Shown here: positions 9,605 through 17,505 of the stretch, one piece after another
How the letters are laid out: each line of letters opens with the position of its first letter
Position numbering within the stretch: position 1 is the stretch's first letter
Assembly: GCF_001006005.1 (NCBI RefSeq)
Contig: NZ_CP011254.1
Span: 3,906,001 to 3,970,000 of the forward strand
From: Serratia fonticola
GTDB taxonomy: Bacteria; Pseudomonadota; Gammaproteobacteria; Enterobacterales; Enterobacteriaceae
Direction: 5' to 3'
DNA length: 64,000 bases
Made by a program: the position numbers and the translations under genes
The notes under the pieces: generated by a model
Databases searched by the model: none
What the model was told of the DNA's origin: nothing
What the model saw: only the letters and a program-made list of their open reading frames with translations

Positions 9605-10285
9605 TCAGTAGCTACCGGTGTCAGCTGCATCGCCAGAAACGATCGCAACGCCCGAGCTGGTGCCGATACGTGTTGCACCGGCGGCAATCATTTTCCCTGC
9701 GGTAGCGCGATCGCGCACTGCGCCAGAGGCTTTGACGCCCATCTCGCTGCCTACGGTAGCACGCATCAGTTTGACGTGGTCTTCACGAGCGCCGCCTGTG
9801 CTGAAACCGGTAGAGGTTTTAACGAAAGCGACATCCAGTTCACGACACATTTCACAAACTACAACGATTTGTTCATCGCTGAGCAGACAGGTTTCCAATA
9901 TTACCTTCAACGGGATAGCCGCGCAAACTTCACGCACCGCGGCGATATCGGCCTTCACTTCGTCATTCAGGCCGCTTTTCAGCCAACCGACGTTGATCAC
10001 CATGTCGATTTCCTGGGCGCCGGCGGCAATGGCCGCTTTGGCTTCGAAAGCCTTGGAGACGGTCAAACCAGCCCCCAGAGGGAAGCCGATAACCGAGCAT
10101 ACTTTAACGTTGCTTTCCTGCAACAGGTGAGCGGCCAACGGGACATAACCCGAGTTAACGCAAACGGCATAGAAATTATGCTGACGCGCTTCTTCGCACA
10201 GTTGGTTGATCTGGCTTTCCGTGGTGTCCATAGCCAGCAGGGTATGGTCGATATAGCGAGCGTAATCAATCTGTTCAGTAGTCAT
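9605..10285 (-). CDS. deoC: Deoxyribose-phosphate aldolase, short (Bacillus-like) type
   Basis: Class I aldolase cleaving 2-deoxyribose-5-phosphate to glyceraldehyde-3-phosphate and acetaldehyde. At 226 aa it belongs to the short DeoC type typified by Bacillus rather than the 259-aa E. coli type. Expected residues are present: Asp94 in EIDMVIN, the Schiff-base lysine Lys156 in [12 protein letters not shown], and Lys185 in GVKASGAVR; the phosphate-binding end reads [13 protein letters not shown]. It diverges from a DeoX-like gene and is followed by deoR. A DeoR-type operator lies 45 bases upstream of its start. Confidence 0.93.
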   Translation of the reverse strand: MTTEQIDYARYIDHTLLAMDTTESQINQLCEEARQHNFYAVCVNSGYVPLAAHLLQESNVKVCSVIGFPLGAGLTVSKAFEAKAAIAAGAQEIDMVINVGWLKSGLNDEVKADIAAVREVCAAIPLKVILETCLLSDEQIVVVCEMCRELDVAFVKTSTGFSTGGAREDHVKLMRATVGSEMGVKASGAVRDRATAGKMIAAGATRIGTSSGVAIVSGDAADTGSY

Positions 10286-10329
10286 GGTAATTCCTCAGTG
10301 GGTGTAATAACGCTTTGGGATGTTAGTGA

Positions 10330-10345
10330 TGTTATAATCCTAACA
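10330..10345. promoter_or_regulatory. DeoR operator upstream of deoC
   Basis: TGTTATAATCCTAACA matches the E. coli DeoR 16-bp operator TGTTAGAATTCTAACA at 14 of 16 positions. On the deoC strand it overlaps a TATAAC -10-like element, the position expected for repression of deoC. Confidence 0.7.
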
Positions 10346-10437
10346 TTGTCACATCGTGATTGGTAGCTGTATTAACACTAATTTTTCAGTCATAAGCGGA
10401 ATTAATGAGCATAACCTGCCACAGAATGCGCTGGTAA

Positions 10438-10455
10438 ATGTTATTTAAATAACAT
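10438..10455. promoter_or_regulatory. Perfect 18-bp palindrome, probable second DeoR operator
   Basis: ATGTTATTTAAATAACAT is a perfect palindrome whose ends TGTTA...TAACA have the same 16-bp spacing as the DeoR operator. It lies 109 bp (centre to centre) from the first operator and about 60 bases before the DeoX-like start, so it could repress that gene and allow looping between the two sites. Confidence 0.55.
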
Positions 10456-10512
10456 AGATTACACCTTGACCAATCCGTTCACTGAGCAACGGCTGCTCCC
10501 TGAGGAAAGAAG

Positions 10513-11331
10513 ATGAAGACGATCATTAATCTGAGCCCTGGATTGTTCGGCATACAGCCGAATGAAGTGTATTGCGGCGCTGGTTTTACGGTGACCGCGT
10601 TTATGTTTCCTGGTGACATCGCCGCGTTGGCGCTGCAAAACCAGCGGGGTACCTTAACGTTATTGCCCTACCAGGATTTGATGATTTGGGATGCGGTGTT
10701 TGACGGCCAGTCTCTCAAAGCAAAAGCCAGCCAGGCGCAGCCACTGCGTAATGATGCCCGTGGTTGCTTTGCCTCTCACCAAGGCTTGCCAGCTAATTAT
10801 GGTCCGGTGATTGATGTCTGGCTGGAGGTCGAGGAGGAGGTAATCACTGTACGAGCCAGCACGGCCGATGGCCCTTGCCGCATCCAACCGGCCGTTCAGC
10901 TAGCCGCCAACAGCACACAGTTCAGTATTGAAATGGTGATCAACAACCTGGCCGAGCAGGCCCAGCCATTAAGTTATATGTGCCATATGAACTACGCCTG
11001 CGCAGAGGGTGCCGTTTTCCGCCAAAATCTGCCGGGCTGTGCGCTCAATATCCGTGATAATCCACAGCGGGTCATTTGCTCTGACGACCTCTCGCTGTAT
11101 GTCGATCAGGCCGAGTTCTTTATGCTGGCGCCGTGCGGCAGAAGGTATGTAACCCGTTTTGCCACCCGCCAATTCAGCTATGCCGTCTTACAGCGGCCAC
11201 GAGCCAACTCGCGGGCGACGGCGTTTGTCCAGCCGGCCAGTTGCAGCCCAGAGGTTGCAGCAATGCCAATGGCAGTGATGTTAAAAGCGGGGGAGATGCG
11301 GGAGTTTCGCGTGACGACCGGCATGCTATAG
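10513..11331 (+). CDS. DUF4432/aldose-1-epimerase-like protein, DeoX-type
   Basis: 272-aa cytosolic protein that resembles the DUF4432 branch of the aldose 1-epimerase (mutarotase) fold: LLPYQDLMIWDAVFDG near residue 50 and LSYMCHMNYACAEGAVF near residue 155 correspond to conserved blocks of that family, to which Salmonella DeoX of the deoxyribose operon also belongs. The likely role is interconversion of sugar anomers, probably of deoxyribose, judged from its divergent arrangement with deoC and the DeoR-type palindromes between them. GAGGAAAGAAG precedes the ATG. Function is inferred from family and context; the active-site residues cannot be assigned with confidence. Confidence 0.65.
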   Translation: MKTIINLSPGLFGIQPNEVYCGAGFTVTAFMFPGDIAALALQNQRGTLTLLPYQDLMIWDAVFDGQSLKAKASQAQPLRNDARGCFASHQGLPANYGPVIDVWLEVEEEVITVRASTADGPCRIQPAVQLAANSTQFSIEMVINNLAEQAQPLSYMCHMNYACAEGAVFRQNLPGCALNIRDNPQRVICSDDLSLYVDQAEFFMLAPCGRRYVTRFATRQFSYAVLQRPRANSRATAFVQPASCSPEVAAMPMAVMLKAGEMREFRVTTGML

Positions 11332-11334
11332 CTG

Positions 11335-11354
11335 GCGGGGGGCAAGCCCCCCGC
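11335..11354. terminator. Hairpin between convergent DeoX-like gene and ybjG
   Basis: GCGGGGGGC-AA-GCCCCCCGC, a perfect 9-bp stem directly after the stop codon of the DeoX-like gene and before the ybjG stop. No U-run follows on either strand, so termination may need Rho or the structure may protect 3' ends. Confidence 0.55.
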
Positions 11355-11363
11355 GGGCAGGTA

Positions 11364-11969
11364 TTACTCCTTCACCCATCCTTTACGGATCGGGAAGGCG
11401 AACAGGAAATGGTACAGACGCGTCAGACGTTGGGCGATAGCCTCACCAAACAGGTTCCACACCAATTGGGCAAACAGACACCCTACACAGGCCAGCAGGA
11501 AACCGCCCACCATATCCAGCGGCCAGTGCACACCAAGGAACACGCGGGACCAGGCAATGGCGACTGCCGCGACCATCAGCAAAATACCTGACCAGACACG
11601 ATGCCAGCACAGGAAGGCCAGGGCGAAGGTGAAGATGGCGGTGCCATGATCGCTGGGGAAAGAACTGTCTGGTGCATGCGCCAGGAAGGTATAGCCGATG
11701 CCGGTGACAAACGGGCGCTCATGGGGCAACAGCGCACCGATAGCGGCCGAAGCGCTCATGGCAAATAACAGGGCAATGGTCGTTTTGGCTACCACTTCTC
11801 GCTGTGCTGCCAGTTGGCTATGCGCCCCCCAGAACCACAGGCCGACAATCAGCAGCGGGATAATGACGATCAGATCCCGTGCGATGAAGGTGGCAAGATC
11901 GATCAACCATTCCGGGCTGGCCGGAGTGGCATCGATCCAGGCGAAAAGAAGATAGTTCAACTGCTCCAT
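11364..11969 (-). CDS. ybjG: Undecaprenyl-diphosphate phosphatase YbjG
   Basis: Inner-membrane PAP2-type phosphatase that recycles undecaprenyl diphosphate for cell wall synthesis. 201 aa against 198 in E. coli. PAP2 motifs: LPHERPF (C1), PSDHGT (C2, catalytic His), and SRVFLGVHWPLDM (C3, second catalytic His and Asp). Five or six hydrophobic helices are visible, and the C-terminus PIRKGWV matches YbjG. It lies six bases downstream of a second PAP2 gene, probably one operon; gene position next to deoR is as in E. coli. Confidence 0.92.
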   Translation of the reverse strand: MEQLNYLLFAWIDATPASPEWLIDLATFIARDLIVIIPLLIVGLWFWGAHSQLAAQREVVAKTTIALLFAMSASAAIGALLPHERPFVTGIGYTFLAHAPDSSFPSDHGTAIFTFALAFLCWHRVWSGILLMVAAVAIAWSRVFLGVHWPLDMVGGFLLACVGCLFAQLVWNLFGEAIAQRLTRLYHFLFAFPIRKGWVKE

Positions 11970-11975
11970 TAAGTA

Positions 11976-12734
11976 TTACCTCGTCTTACGGCGAAAATAG
12001 CCGCTAATACACCAATAAACAGCCAATTGGCTGAACCAAACCCACCACCCGGCCCACAGGTTATGGGAAAGAAAATGTGCGCCCCGCATGACCTGGCCAA
12101 AGCCCATAAGCATGCCAAGCGTGATGCCGCCCAGCCAGCACCAGTAAGCCAGGCGCGGGCGTTGCGGATAAAACAGAAAGAACAGTGCCATCACGGCAAA
12201 GCCGCTGGAAGCGTGGCCACCGGGGAAGCAACGGCCAGGCCCCGGAAAGGCTGGCGTGCTGCCAAACAGGGGAAACGACATCGCTTTACCACCGTACTCC
12301 AGCAGATCCCAAGGGCATGAGTGTGCGCTGGTTGCCTTCAGGATCCCCACCACCAACGGCCCAATGCCGATCAACAGCATGGCGACAATCAGCCGCACAT
12401 TACGGCGATAAATGCCCCAAAACAGCGCCAGCACCGCTCCGGCGATCACCGAAATCTTTAACAACCGATGGTTGATCAGATCCAGCCAGTAGTTGTTCTG
12501 CCAAGGAAAACGCTGGCTGGCGGCGTCATACCAATAATTACTGATTGCCCAATCCAACTGTTCATTGCGTGACAGCCAGATAAACAGCAGCGCAGCCATC
12601 ATCAGCCCAAAGGCTTGCCAACGGTAAAAGGATGCGGGCAAGGAGTAAAGGGCGTCAGTCTGAATTTGGCTAGCCGTTGAGGATTGATTTAATGACGATT
12701 GTTTGGCGTTTGATGGGTTCACACGAAGGCTCAT
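11976..12734 (-). CDS. PAP2-family membrane phosphatase, function unassigned
   Basis: 252-aa integral membrane protein of the PAP2 superfamily, distinct from YbjG. After a polar N-terminus (1-35) there are about six hydrophobic helices. The catalytic region reads KATSAHSCPWDL in place of the usual KxxxxxxRP, then FPGGHASSGFA (C2) and MRGAHFLSHNLWAG (C3-like). This motif set matches a PAP2 subgroup whose members are annotated as lipid or lipid A phosphatases, but the substrate is not known to me. It overlaps functionally and nearly physically with ybjG (six-base gap) and probably shares its transcript. Confidence 0.75.
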   Translation of the reverse strand: MSLRVNPSNAKQSSLNQSSTASQIQTDALYSLPASFYRWQAFGLMMAALLFIWLSRNEQLDWAISNYWYDAASQRFPWQNNYWLDLINHRLLKISVIAGAVLALFWGIYRRNVRLIVAMLLIGIGPLVVGILKATSAHSCPWDLLEYGGKAMSFPLFGSTPAFPGPGRCFPGGHASSGFAVMALFFLFYPQRPRLAYWCWLGGITLGMLMGFGQVMRGAHFLSHNLWAGWWVWFSQLAVYWCISGYFRRKTR

Positions 12735-12893
12735 AGGCGGTAACGGATCAGGCTACTGTAATCATCCCGTCTTAAGAAAACCTTAATGGATGGCAGGGGT
12801 CTGAGGGTGATATCCAGATTTGACCTATAATTTAACGGCGTAAAGTATGCTAGCGTAGTTGGGTATTTAGGTTATGAATTGTAAGGATAAAAA

Positions 12894-13406
12894 ATGAACA
12901 AGCTTTCTATGGTAGTGACCAGCCTGCTGATGGCCGCGTCTGTCAGCGCCGTTGCTGCAACCACCGCAAGTAATGACGATCTCAATATGCAGCCGTTGGA
13001 AAAAGTAGCACCGTTCCCGAAAGCAGAGCCGGGCATGAGCCGGCAGGTCATTTATTTACCCAAGCAGGAGAATGAAGAAAACTTTAAGGTTGAGCTGCTG
13101 ATTGGCCAAACGCTGGAAGTGGATTGCAATCGTCACATGATGGGCGGCAACCTGGAGAGTAAAACGCTGGCCGGTTGGGGTTACAACTATTTTGTACTGC
13201 CGAAGCTCTCGGCTCCGGCCTCTACCATGATGGCTTGCCCGGATAATACTAAGCGTCAGGAGTTCGTTGCCGCTCATCTGGGGGATGCCGCGATGCAGCG
13301 CTATAACAGCCGCTTGCCGATCGTGGTTTACGTGCCGAAGGACGTCGAGGTGCGCTATCGTATCTGGTCTGCCAGCGAAAATACTGGCCGTGCGGTAATT
13401 AAATAA
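12894..13406 (+). CDS. eco: Ecotin, periplasmic serine protease inhibitor
   Basis: Dimeric periplasmic inhibitor of trypsin-fold proteases (chymotrypsin, trypsin, elastase), thought to protect against host proteases. 170 aa with a signal peptide ending about SAVA-AT. Recognisable ecotin segments: [32 protein letters not shown], the reactive-site loop STMMACPDN with methionine at P1, and the C-terminal [17 protein letters not shown] dimerisation strand. The two cysteines that form the loop-bracing disulfide are present. AAGGATAAAAA precedes the ATG. In E. coli eco lies elsewhere on the chromosome. Confidence 0.95.
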   Translation: MNKLSMVVTSLLMAASVSAVAATTASNDDLNMQPLEKVAPFPKAEPGMSRQVIYLPKQENEENFKVELLIGQTLEVDCNRHMMGGNLESKTLAGWGYNYFVLPKLSAPASTMMACPDNTKRQEFVAAHLGDAAMQRYNSRLPIVVYVPKDVEVRYRIWSASENTGRAVIK

Positions 13407-13426
13407 ACGACTGTAGACTACGCATT

Positions 13427-13451
13427 GTAGGGGCGCTGCATGCTGCGCCCG
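13427..13451. repeat. 25-bp GC-rich palindromic repeat, copy 1
   Basis: GTAGGGGCGCTGCATGCTGCGCCCG-type element whose core GGGCGC-T-GCATGC-T-GCGCCC is an almost perfect palindrome. It follows the ecotin stop. An identical 25-mer occurs at 59083-59107 and a diverged one at 14588-14613. Confidence 0.8.
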
Positions 13452-13489
13452 CTTGCCTGCCATGCTCCACTGAATAATCAATGGATTAC

Positions 13490-14281
13490 CTAACGGATAA
13501 TGCCGCGCGCCGAGCGAGAGAAGAAAGAAGTAAACCATTGCAGTAGCGGATAGATTTCGCTCAAGCGCTGCGCCTCCTGCTTCACCTCATCGATCGCCAA
13601 TGCATTGTGATACAGCATGTTATACAGGGCTTGGATCACTTGCTGTTGCCGATCGTCCAGCGCTTGGAAGGCTGCCGCTGACTCGTTAACACCGATGGGG
13701 GCCGCGCGGTTGCCACTGGCACTGACAAAAGGTGGAACATCCTGCACCACGCCGGACTGATGGGCGATATGGGCATGGGCACCCAACAGACAAAACTGAT
13801 GTATCGCGCATATATTGCCTATCTGCACAAAATCATCCAGCTCAACATGCCCGGCTAGCCCCGAGTTATCACCGATAACCGTGGTATTGCCGACAATGCA
13901 ATCATGGCCAATGTGAACGTTGTTCAAGAACAGGTTGTCATTGCCGATAGTCGTTCGCCGATAGCCTTGAGCGGTGCCGCGATGAATCGTCGCATTCTTG
14001 CCGATCCTGTTTCTGTCGCCGATGACCACGTCCGTCGCTTCACCAGCATATTTCAAATCCTGATTCACTTCGCCGATGGTGGAAAATTGCCCGATAACGT
14101 TATTACAGCCAATACGGGTGAGGCCGTTAATGCTGACATGAGAGGCTATCACCGTGTCATCACCAATCTCGACGCCAGCTGCAATGATGCAGAAAGGGCC
14201 AATGCTGACGCGCGCACCGATAATCGCCCCCGGTTCAATCAAGCTGCTGCTTGCGACCCGGGCAGAGGGTGAAATTGACAT
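13490..14281 (-). CDS. LpxA paralogue, acyl-[ACP]-UDP-N-acetylglucosamine O-acyltransferase-like
   Basis: 263-aa left-handed beta-helix acyltransferase of the LpxA family (LpxA proper is 262 aa and catalyses the first step of lipid A synthesis). Hexapeptide repeats run from about residue 10 to 185, followed by the C-terminal helical domain ending FFSRSARGIIR. The catalytic region NNVHIGHDCIVGN holds His126 (equivalent to His125 of E. coli LpxA), and AIHQFCLLGAH keeps the second conserved histidine, so activity is plausible. I start at the ATG at 14281 (AGGA seven bases upstream). It is alone here, away from an lpxD-fabZ-lpxA-lpxB cluster, so it is probably a second copy with a specialised role. 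Confidence 0.82.
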   Translation of the reverse strand: MSISPSARVASSSLIEPGAIIGARVSIGPFCIIAAGVEIGDDTVIASHVSINGLTRIGCNNVIGQFSTIGEVNQDLKYAGEATDVVIGDRNRIGKNATIHRGTAQGYRRTTIGNDNLFLNNVHIGHDCIVGNTTVIGDNSGLAGHVELDDFVQIGNICAIHQFCLLGAHAHIAHQSGVVQDVPPFVSASGNRAAPIGVNESAAAFQALDDRQQQVIQALYNMLYHNALAIDEVKQEAQRLSEIYPLLQWFTSFFSRSARGIIR

Positions 14282-14652
14282 TGCGTTATCCTGATAATGG
14301 CGCGTGGCGTTTCCGGCACTCAGGGCCAATCACGGGTAAATGATTAAGCCGAAGTCTGGATTAATCTGAGAGTAAGCGTCGAATGGGAGGGGAAAGAGTT
14401 GGGCGTTGGTGGTCAGGTGATTTTTCTTATCGACAGGGCCGAGTATAAGGAGTTACCAGGCATATCACACCATCATATATTTTCTTTATTTTCTGAACCT
14501 TTCTGTAATGGGAGATGGGGCTGGGGGGCTAGATGCGGAGCGGTTAACCAAGACCGCAGACATTCCCTCTCCGGCGTCACAACATACGGGGGCGCAGCAC
14601 CATGCCGCGCCCGTTTGGGAACCAATAGGTTAGCTAACGCACGCTATGGCGC
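14282..14652. other. Intergenic region between LpxA paralogue and YcaC-like gene
   Basis: About 370 bases, with the LpxA-paralogue promoter expected near 14300-14400. A diverged copy of the GC-rich palindromic repeat lies at 14588-14613 (GGGGCGCAGCACCATGCC and following). The rest shows no gene or structure I can support. Confidence 0.5.
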
Positions 14653-15333
14653 TTAAGACGCTTGGGAGTCCAGCTTTTCCTGGTTTTGCACCACTTCCTG
14701 CGCCTTGGTATAGCTTTCAATCAACAGTTGGTAGGCCGGGAAGATATGGGTGTAGACCTCTGCCCACGCCATGGCGTCCTCACGATTCCAGGTGCGTTGT
14801 AACTCGGAAGCGACACCAGCGGTGTCGATAGGAACGACGCCAGCCTGTACGACTCGCGCCAGGGTGATTTCCTGAGCCATTTTGGAGTAAGTGCCTGAGG
14901 CATCAACGACAGCAAAGACTTTATAGCCTTCATAGACTGCGCTGATAGCCGGGAACGCCATACATACACTGGTAATGGTGCCGGCAATAATCAATGTCTT
15001 GCGCCCGGTAGCTTTAACCGCAGCGACAAACTCAGGGTTATCCCAGGCGTTGATTTCGCCTCTGCGTGCCACATATTGGGCATGTGGTGCGTTTTGATGG
15101 ATTTCCGGGATCAGGGGGCCGTTTGGCCCTTGCGGTACGGAGGCGGTGGTGATCACTGGCAACTGGCTCAGCGTGGCGATTTTAGCTAATGCTGCAGCGC
15201 GGGCGCGCAGTTCGGTCATTGGCATATCGCCTACGGTTTGGAACAGACCGCTTTGGTGGTCGATCAGCAGCATCACCGCATCATTGGCATCAATAACAGG
15301 ACGCTGGCCATTAAAGTTAGCTGGAGTACTCAT
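14653..15333 (-). CDS. Isochorismatase-family hydrolase, YcaC-like
   Basis: 226-aa cysteine hydrolase of the isochorismatase superfamily, closest to the YcaC group, whose physiological substrate is unknown. The nucleophile region is [14 protein letters not shown] (Cys124) and the catalytic Asp is in LLIDHQSGL (Asp25); [11 protein letters not shown] and VVDASGTYS are typical YcaC blocks. The usual catalytic lysine position appears as Arg-Arg (90-91). I start at the ATG at 15333 (GAGG seven bases upstream); upstream codons to 15348 are unlikely. It is a single-gene unit. Confidence 0.8.
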   Translation of the reverse strand: MSTPANFNGQRPVIDANDAVMLLIDHQSGLFQTVGDMPMTELRARAAALAKIATLSQLPVITTASVPQGPNGPLIPEIHQNAPHAQYVARRGEINAWDNPEFVAAVKATGRKTLIIAGTITSVCMAFPAISAVYEGYKVFAVVDASGTYSKMAQEITLARVVQAGVVPIDTAGVASELQRTWNREDAMAWAEVYTHIFPAYQLLIESYTKAQEVVQNQEKLDSQAS

Positions 15334-15565
15334 CGTCAATCCTCTCAATTAGTGGTTGTTCGTCACATGATTCTCTGTGGCAACAGGGATGTCCTGTGCA
15401 TAAGAGAGAGTTTAGCCACGTGCAGATTTTGCAGTAGTGCCTGATGCCGAGATGGATTGTTCCAGTAGTAGAACGATAAGAGGATGAGCAGCTACTCTCA
15501 GACTAGACTAGAATTAATAGGTAGGTTATCAGGCTGGGTATTAGGTAATACGGAGGGTCGACAAT

Positions 15566-15991
15566 ATGACTTATCAACATATCGCTATTGCAACCGATCT
15601 GAGTGACGATGCCGAACTGCTGGTGCGTAAAGGTTCTGAATTGGCTGGCGCACTGCAGGCCAAACTGTCGTTGATTTATATCGATGAGCAAGCTAACCAC
15701 TATAGCGAGTTTGGTAGTGGCGAATTCAACTATACCGATAAGACTTTCACCGAACGAGTAAAGAACATGCTTAACGCTATCCAGCAGCAGGCGGAGTATC
15801 CCATCAGTGAAGTGATCATTGGCCGTGGTGAACTATGCGAAGCGCTGAACAATGCCATCAGTGAGAAGGGGATTGATTTGGTGATTTTTGGTCACCACCA
15901 CGATATGTGGAGCCGTTTGGTATCCAGTACGCGCCGCACGATAAACCATATTGCGGTTGATATGCTGGTGGTGCCGATCGAAAAACATTGA
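15566..15991 (+). CDS. Universal stress protein, UspA family
   Basis: 141-aa cytosolic Usp domain protein of the UspA/UspC/UspD group. It begins YQHIAIATDLSDDAELLV and ends with NHIAVDMLVVPIEKH; the central VIIGRGELCEALNNAI and LVIFGHHHDMWSRLVSSTR correspond to the dimer and loop region. The ATP-binding GxxGxxxG of the UspFG class is not present, so it is expected to be the non-ATP-binding class. It has its own promoter region (232-base gap upstream). Confidence 0.88.
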   Translation: MTYQHIAIATDLSDDAELLVRKGSELAGALQAKLSLIYIDEQANHYSEFGSGEFNYTDKTFTERVKNMLNAIQQQAEYPISEVIIGRGELCEALNNAISEKGIDLVIFGHHHDMWSRLVSSTRRTINHIAVDMLVVPIEKH

Positions 15992-16206
15992 GGGGAGTGT
16001 TGGATCTGAATGGCATGGAGAAAGGCATCACAATAAGAGGCCGAGCGGTATCATTGCGGAACTGTTTCAACAGCCCGTCATTGCCATACCCCAGCTCTAG
16101 ATGTTCTTATTGTTGTTACACCCCTTGGTGATTGGATGCTGATTTTTACTCCGCCCGCTATTATGTTATTTTGATATTCTGCATAATAGCAGGGGCACTT
16201 ATTGGA

Positions 16207-16791
16207 TTACTCTTTTGAAGGGAAGCTTCTTTCCACGAGGTAATTCAGTACATCAATATCATCATTGAGCATCTCCGTGGAGAGGTCTTTTAGGATTTTA
16301 TTTCTAATGTCGGTCCTTATAAAGAAGAGTGACGTGTTTGAATAGAAAATAGGATCCATCAAGTAAATAGAAACCCCTTCATTGTATAGCTCCATATAGT
16401 CAGTGCCGATAAATGGGGTTTTCTTTACGGTGGTAGTGTACTTACTGGCTAAAATCGCACTAATGAGACCAAACTGATCGTTTTTAAATTGTAACTGCAG
16501 TGCGGATAAATTCTTATTCTGATCAAACAAGACAAAAACATCTTTGGTACTTTCAAAAATGATACCGCTTCGTTTGTCCTTGTTGTTATCGGGTGTTTCT
16601 TTATAAATATTTCCTTTCAGTTCGTTATTATAACCCACATTGACCGCTTCCGGGTGAGTCGCCTTAAAACTATCCTCCGTTGTCTGACCAAACTTCACCG
16701 TAAGCGTGCCGGTGCCGACTGCGCTTAAGCTCCCACAAAAAAAGGAGCTGGTTAAAACCAGAAAAAGGTACCCTAAAAAACTCACTTTCAT
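16207..16791 (-). CDS. Exported protein of unknown function
   Basis: 194 aa. I do not recognise the family. An N-terminal signal peptide (MKVSFLGYLFLVLTSSFFCG) probably ends at SLSA-VG; the cysteine at 19 lacks a proper lipobox. The mature part is mixed polar and hydrophobic without cysteines or membrane segments, consistent with a soluble periplasmic protein. TAGGA lies about nine bases before the ATG. The gene is AT-rich relative to the core genes and stands at the left edge of the prophage/type VI island, so it may be acquired; a periplasmic immunity role is possible but unsupported. Confidence 0.6.
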   Translation of the reverse strand: MKVSFLGYLFLVLTSSFFCGSLSAVGTGTLTVKFGQTTEDSFKATHPEAVNVGYNNELKGNIYKETPDNNKDKRSGIIFESTKDVFVLFDQNKNLSALQLQFKNDQFGLISAILASKYTTTVKKTPFIGTDYMELYNEGVSIYLMDPIFYSNTSLFFIRTDIRNKILKDLSTEMLNDDIDVLNYLVERSFPSKE

Positions 16792-17219
16792 GATGCAATC
16801 CTATAAATCCTTTCGGGATTGTGAAATGATACATAAAAAATCATTAAACTGCCAAAACTCGGTATTTTATTTCTGGTGCTGTTATTGTATTGGTTTTACA
16901 TGCTCACCTCCCTGGCATTAATGATATTTGTAACCGATGTCAGACTCCCTTCGTTGAGCGACATTACCTCGGTGTTTCACTACGTTGTCATTAAAAGAAT
17001 AGTGTTGTCAATAACCTCGATAGGTTAAATTCTGTCAGTTTAAAATATGAGATAGGGTTAACGCTATTGGTAACAGATCTCTCCTCTTGCGTTCATGTAC
17101 ATCTACCTTCAGTATTTTATATCGCATTAATATTTCTGTTAGGATACTTTGACCAATAAACAATATGCTGCTGGTGTAAAGTTAAAGACTAGTGCTGAAA
17201 CCTAGTCGACTACCTCGGA
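16792..17219. other. AT-rich non-coding stretch left of the tail-fibre remnant
   Basis: About 430 bases, AT-rich. A short inverted repeat AATCC-TTTCG-GGATT lies at 16797-16818, near the start of the exported protein gene. No intact gene is visible; given the adjacent pseudogene this is probably decayed prophage DNA. Confidence 0.45.
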
Positions 17220-17449
17220 TAACTACCGATTGTTGGCGGCGATTATGGGATGTATTGGCGCAATGATAGTAACAGTCTGTATTTTCTTATGACCAATGCT
17301 AAAGCCCCATGTGGTCCCTATAACGCGCTACGGCCTTTCTCGGTCAACGTAAAGAATGGTGATGTGGTTTTGGGCATAACGCCATTGTGAGCGCCAATCT
17401 CAAGGTTGGGCAGGCTACTCACAGCGGTGACGGCAACGCCGGATATTGA
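17220..17449 (+). pseudogene. Tail-fibre gene fragment (P2-like prophage)
   Basis: Reading from 17238 gives GDYGMYWRNDSNSLYFL, then NAKAPCGPYNALRPFSVN and VKNGDVVLG, which look like the C-terminal region of a phage tail-fibre protein. The frame then breaks near 17376 (one base missing) and resumes in another frame as HNAIVSANLKVGQ... to a TGA at 17447-17449. The upstream part is missing (an in-frame stop at 17220). So it is a truncated, frameshifted remnant. Confidence 0.75.
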
Positions 17450-17505
17450 TTGGCCGCTATCGCCTGATGCTTAAGTAATGACCCACTAATAATCGGGTTT
17501 TCATC

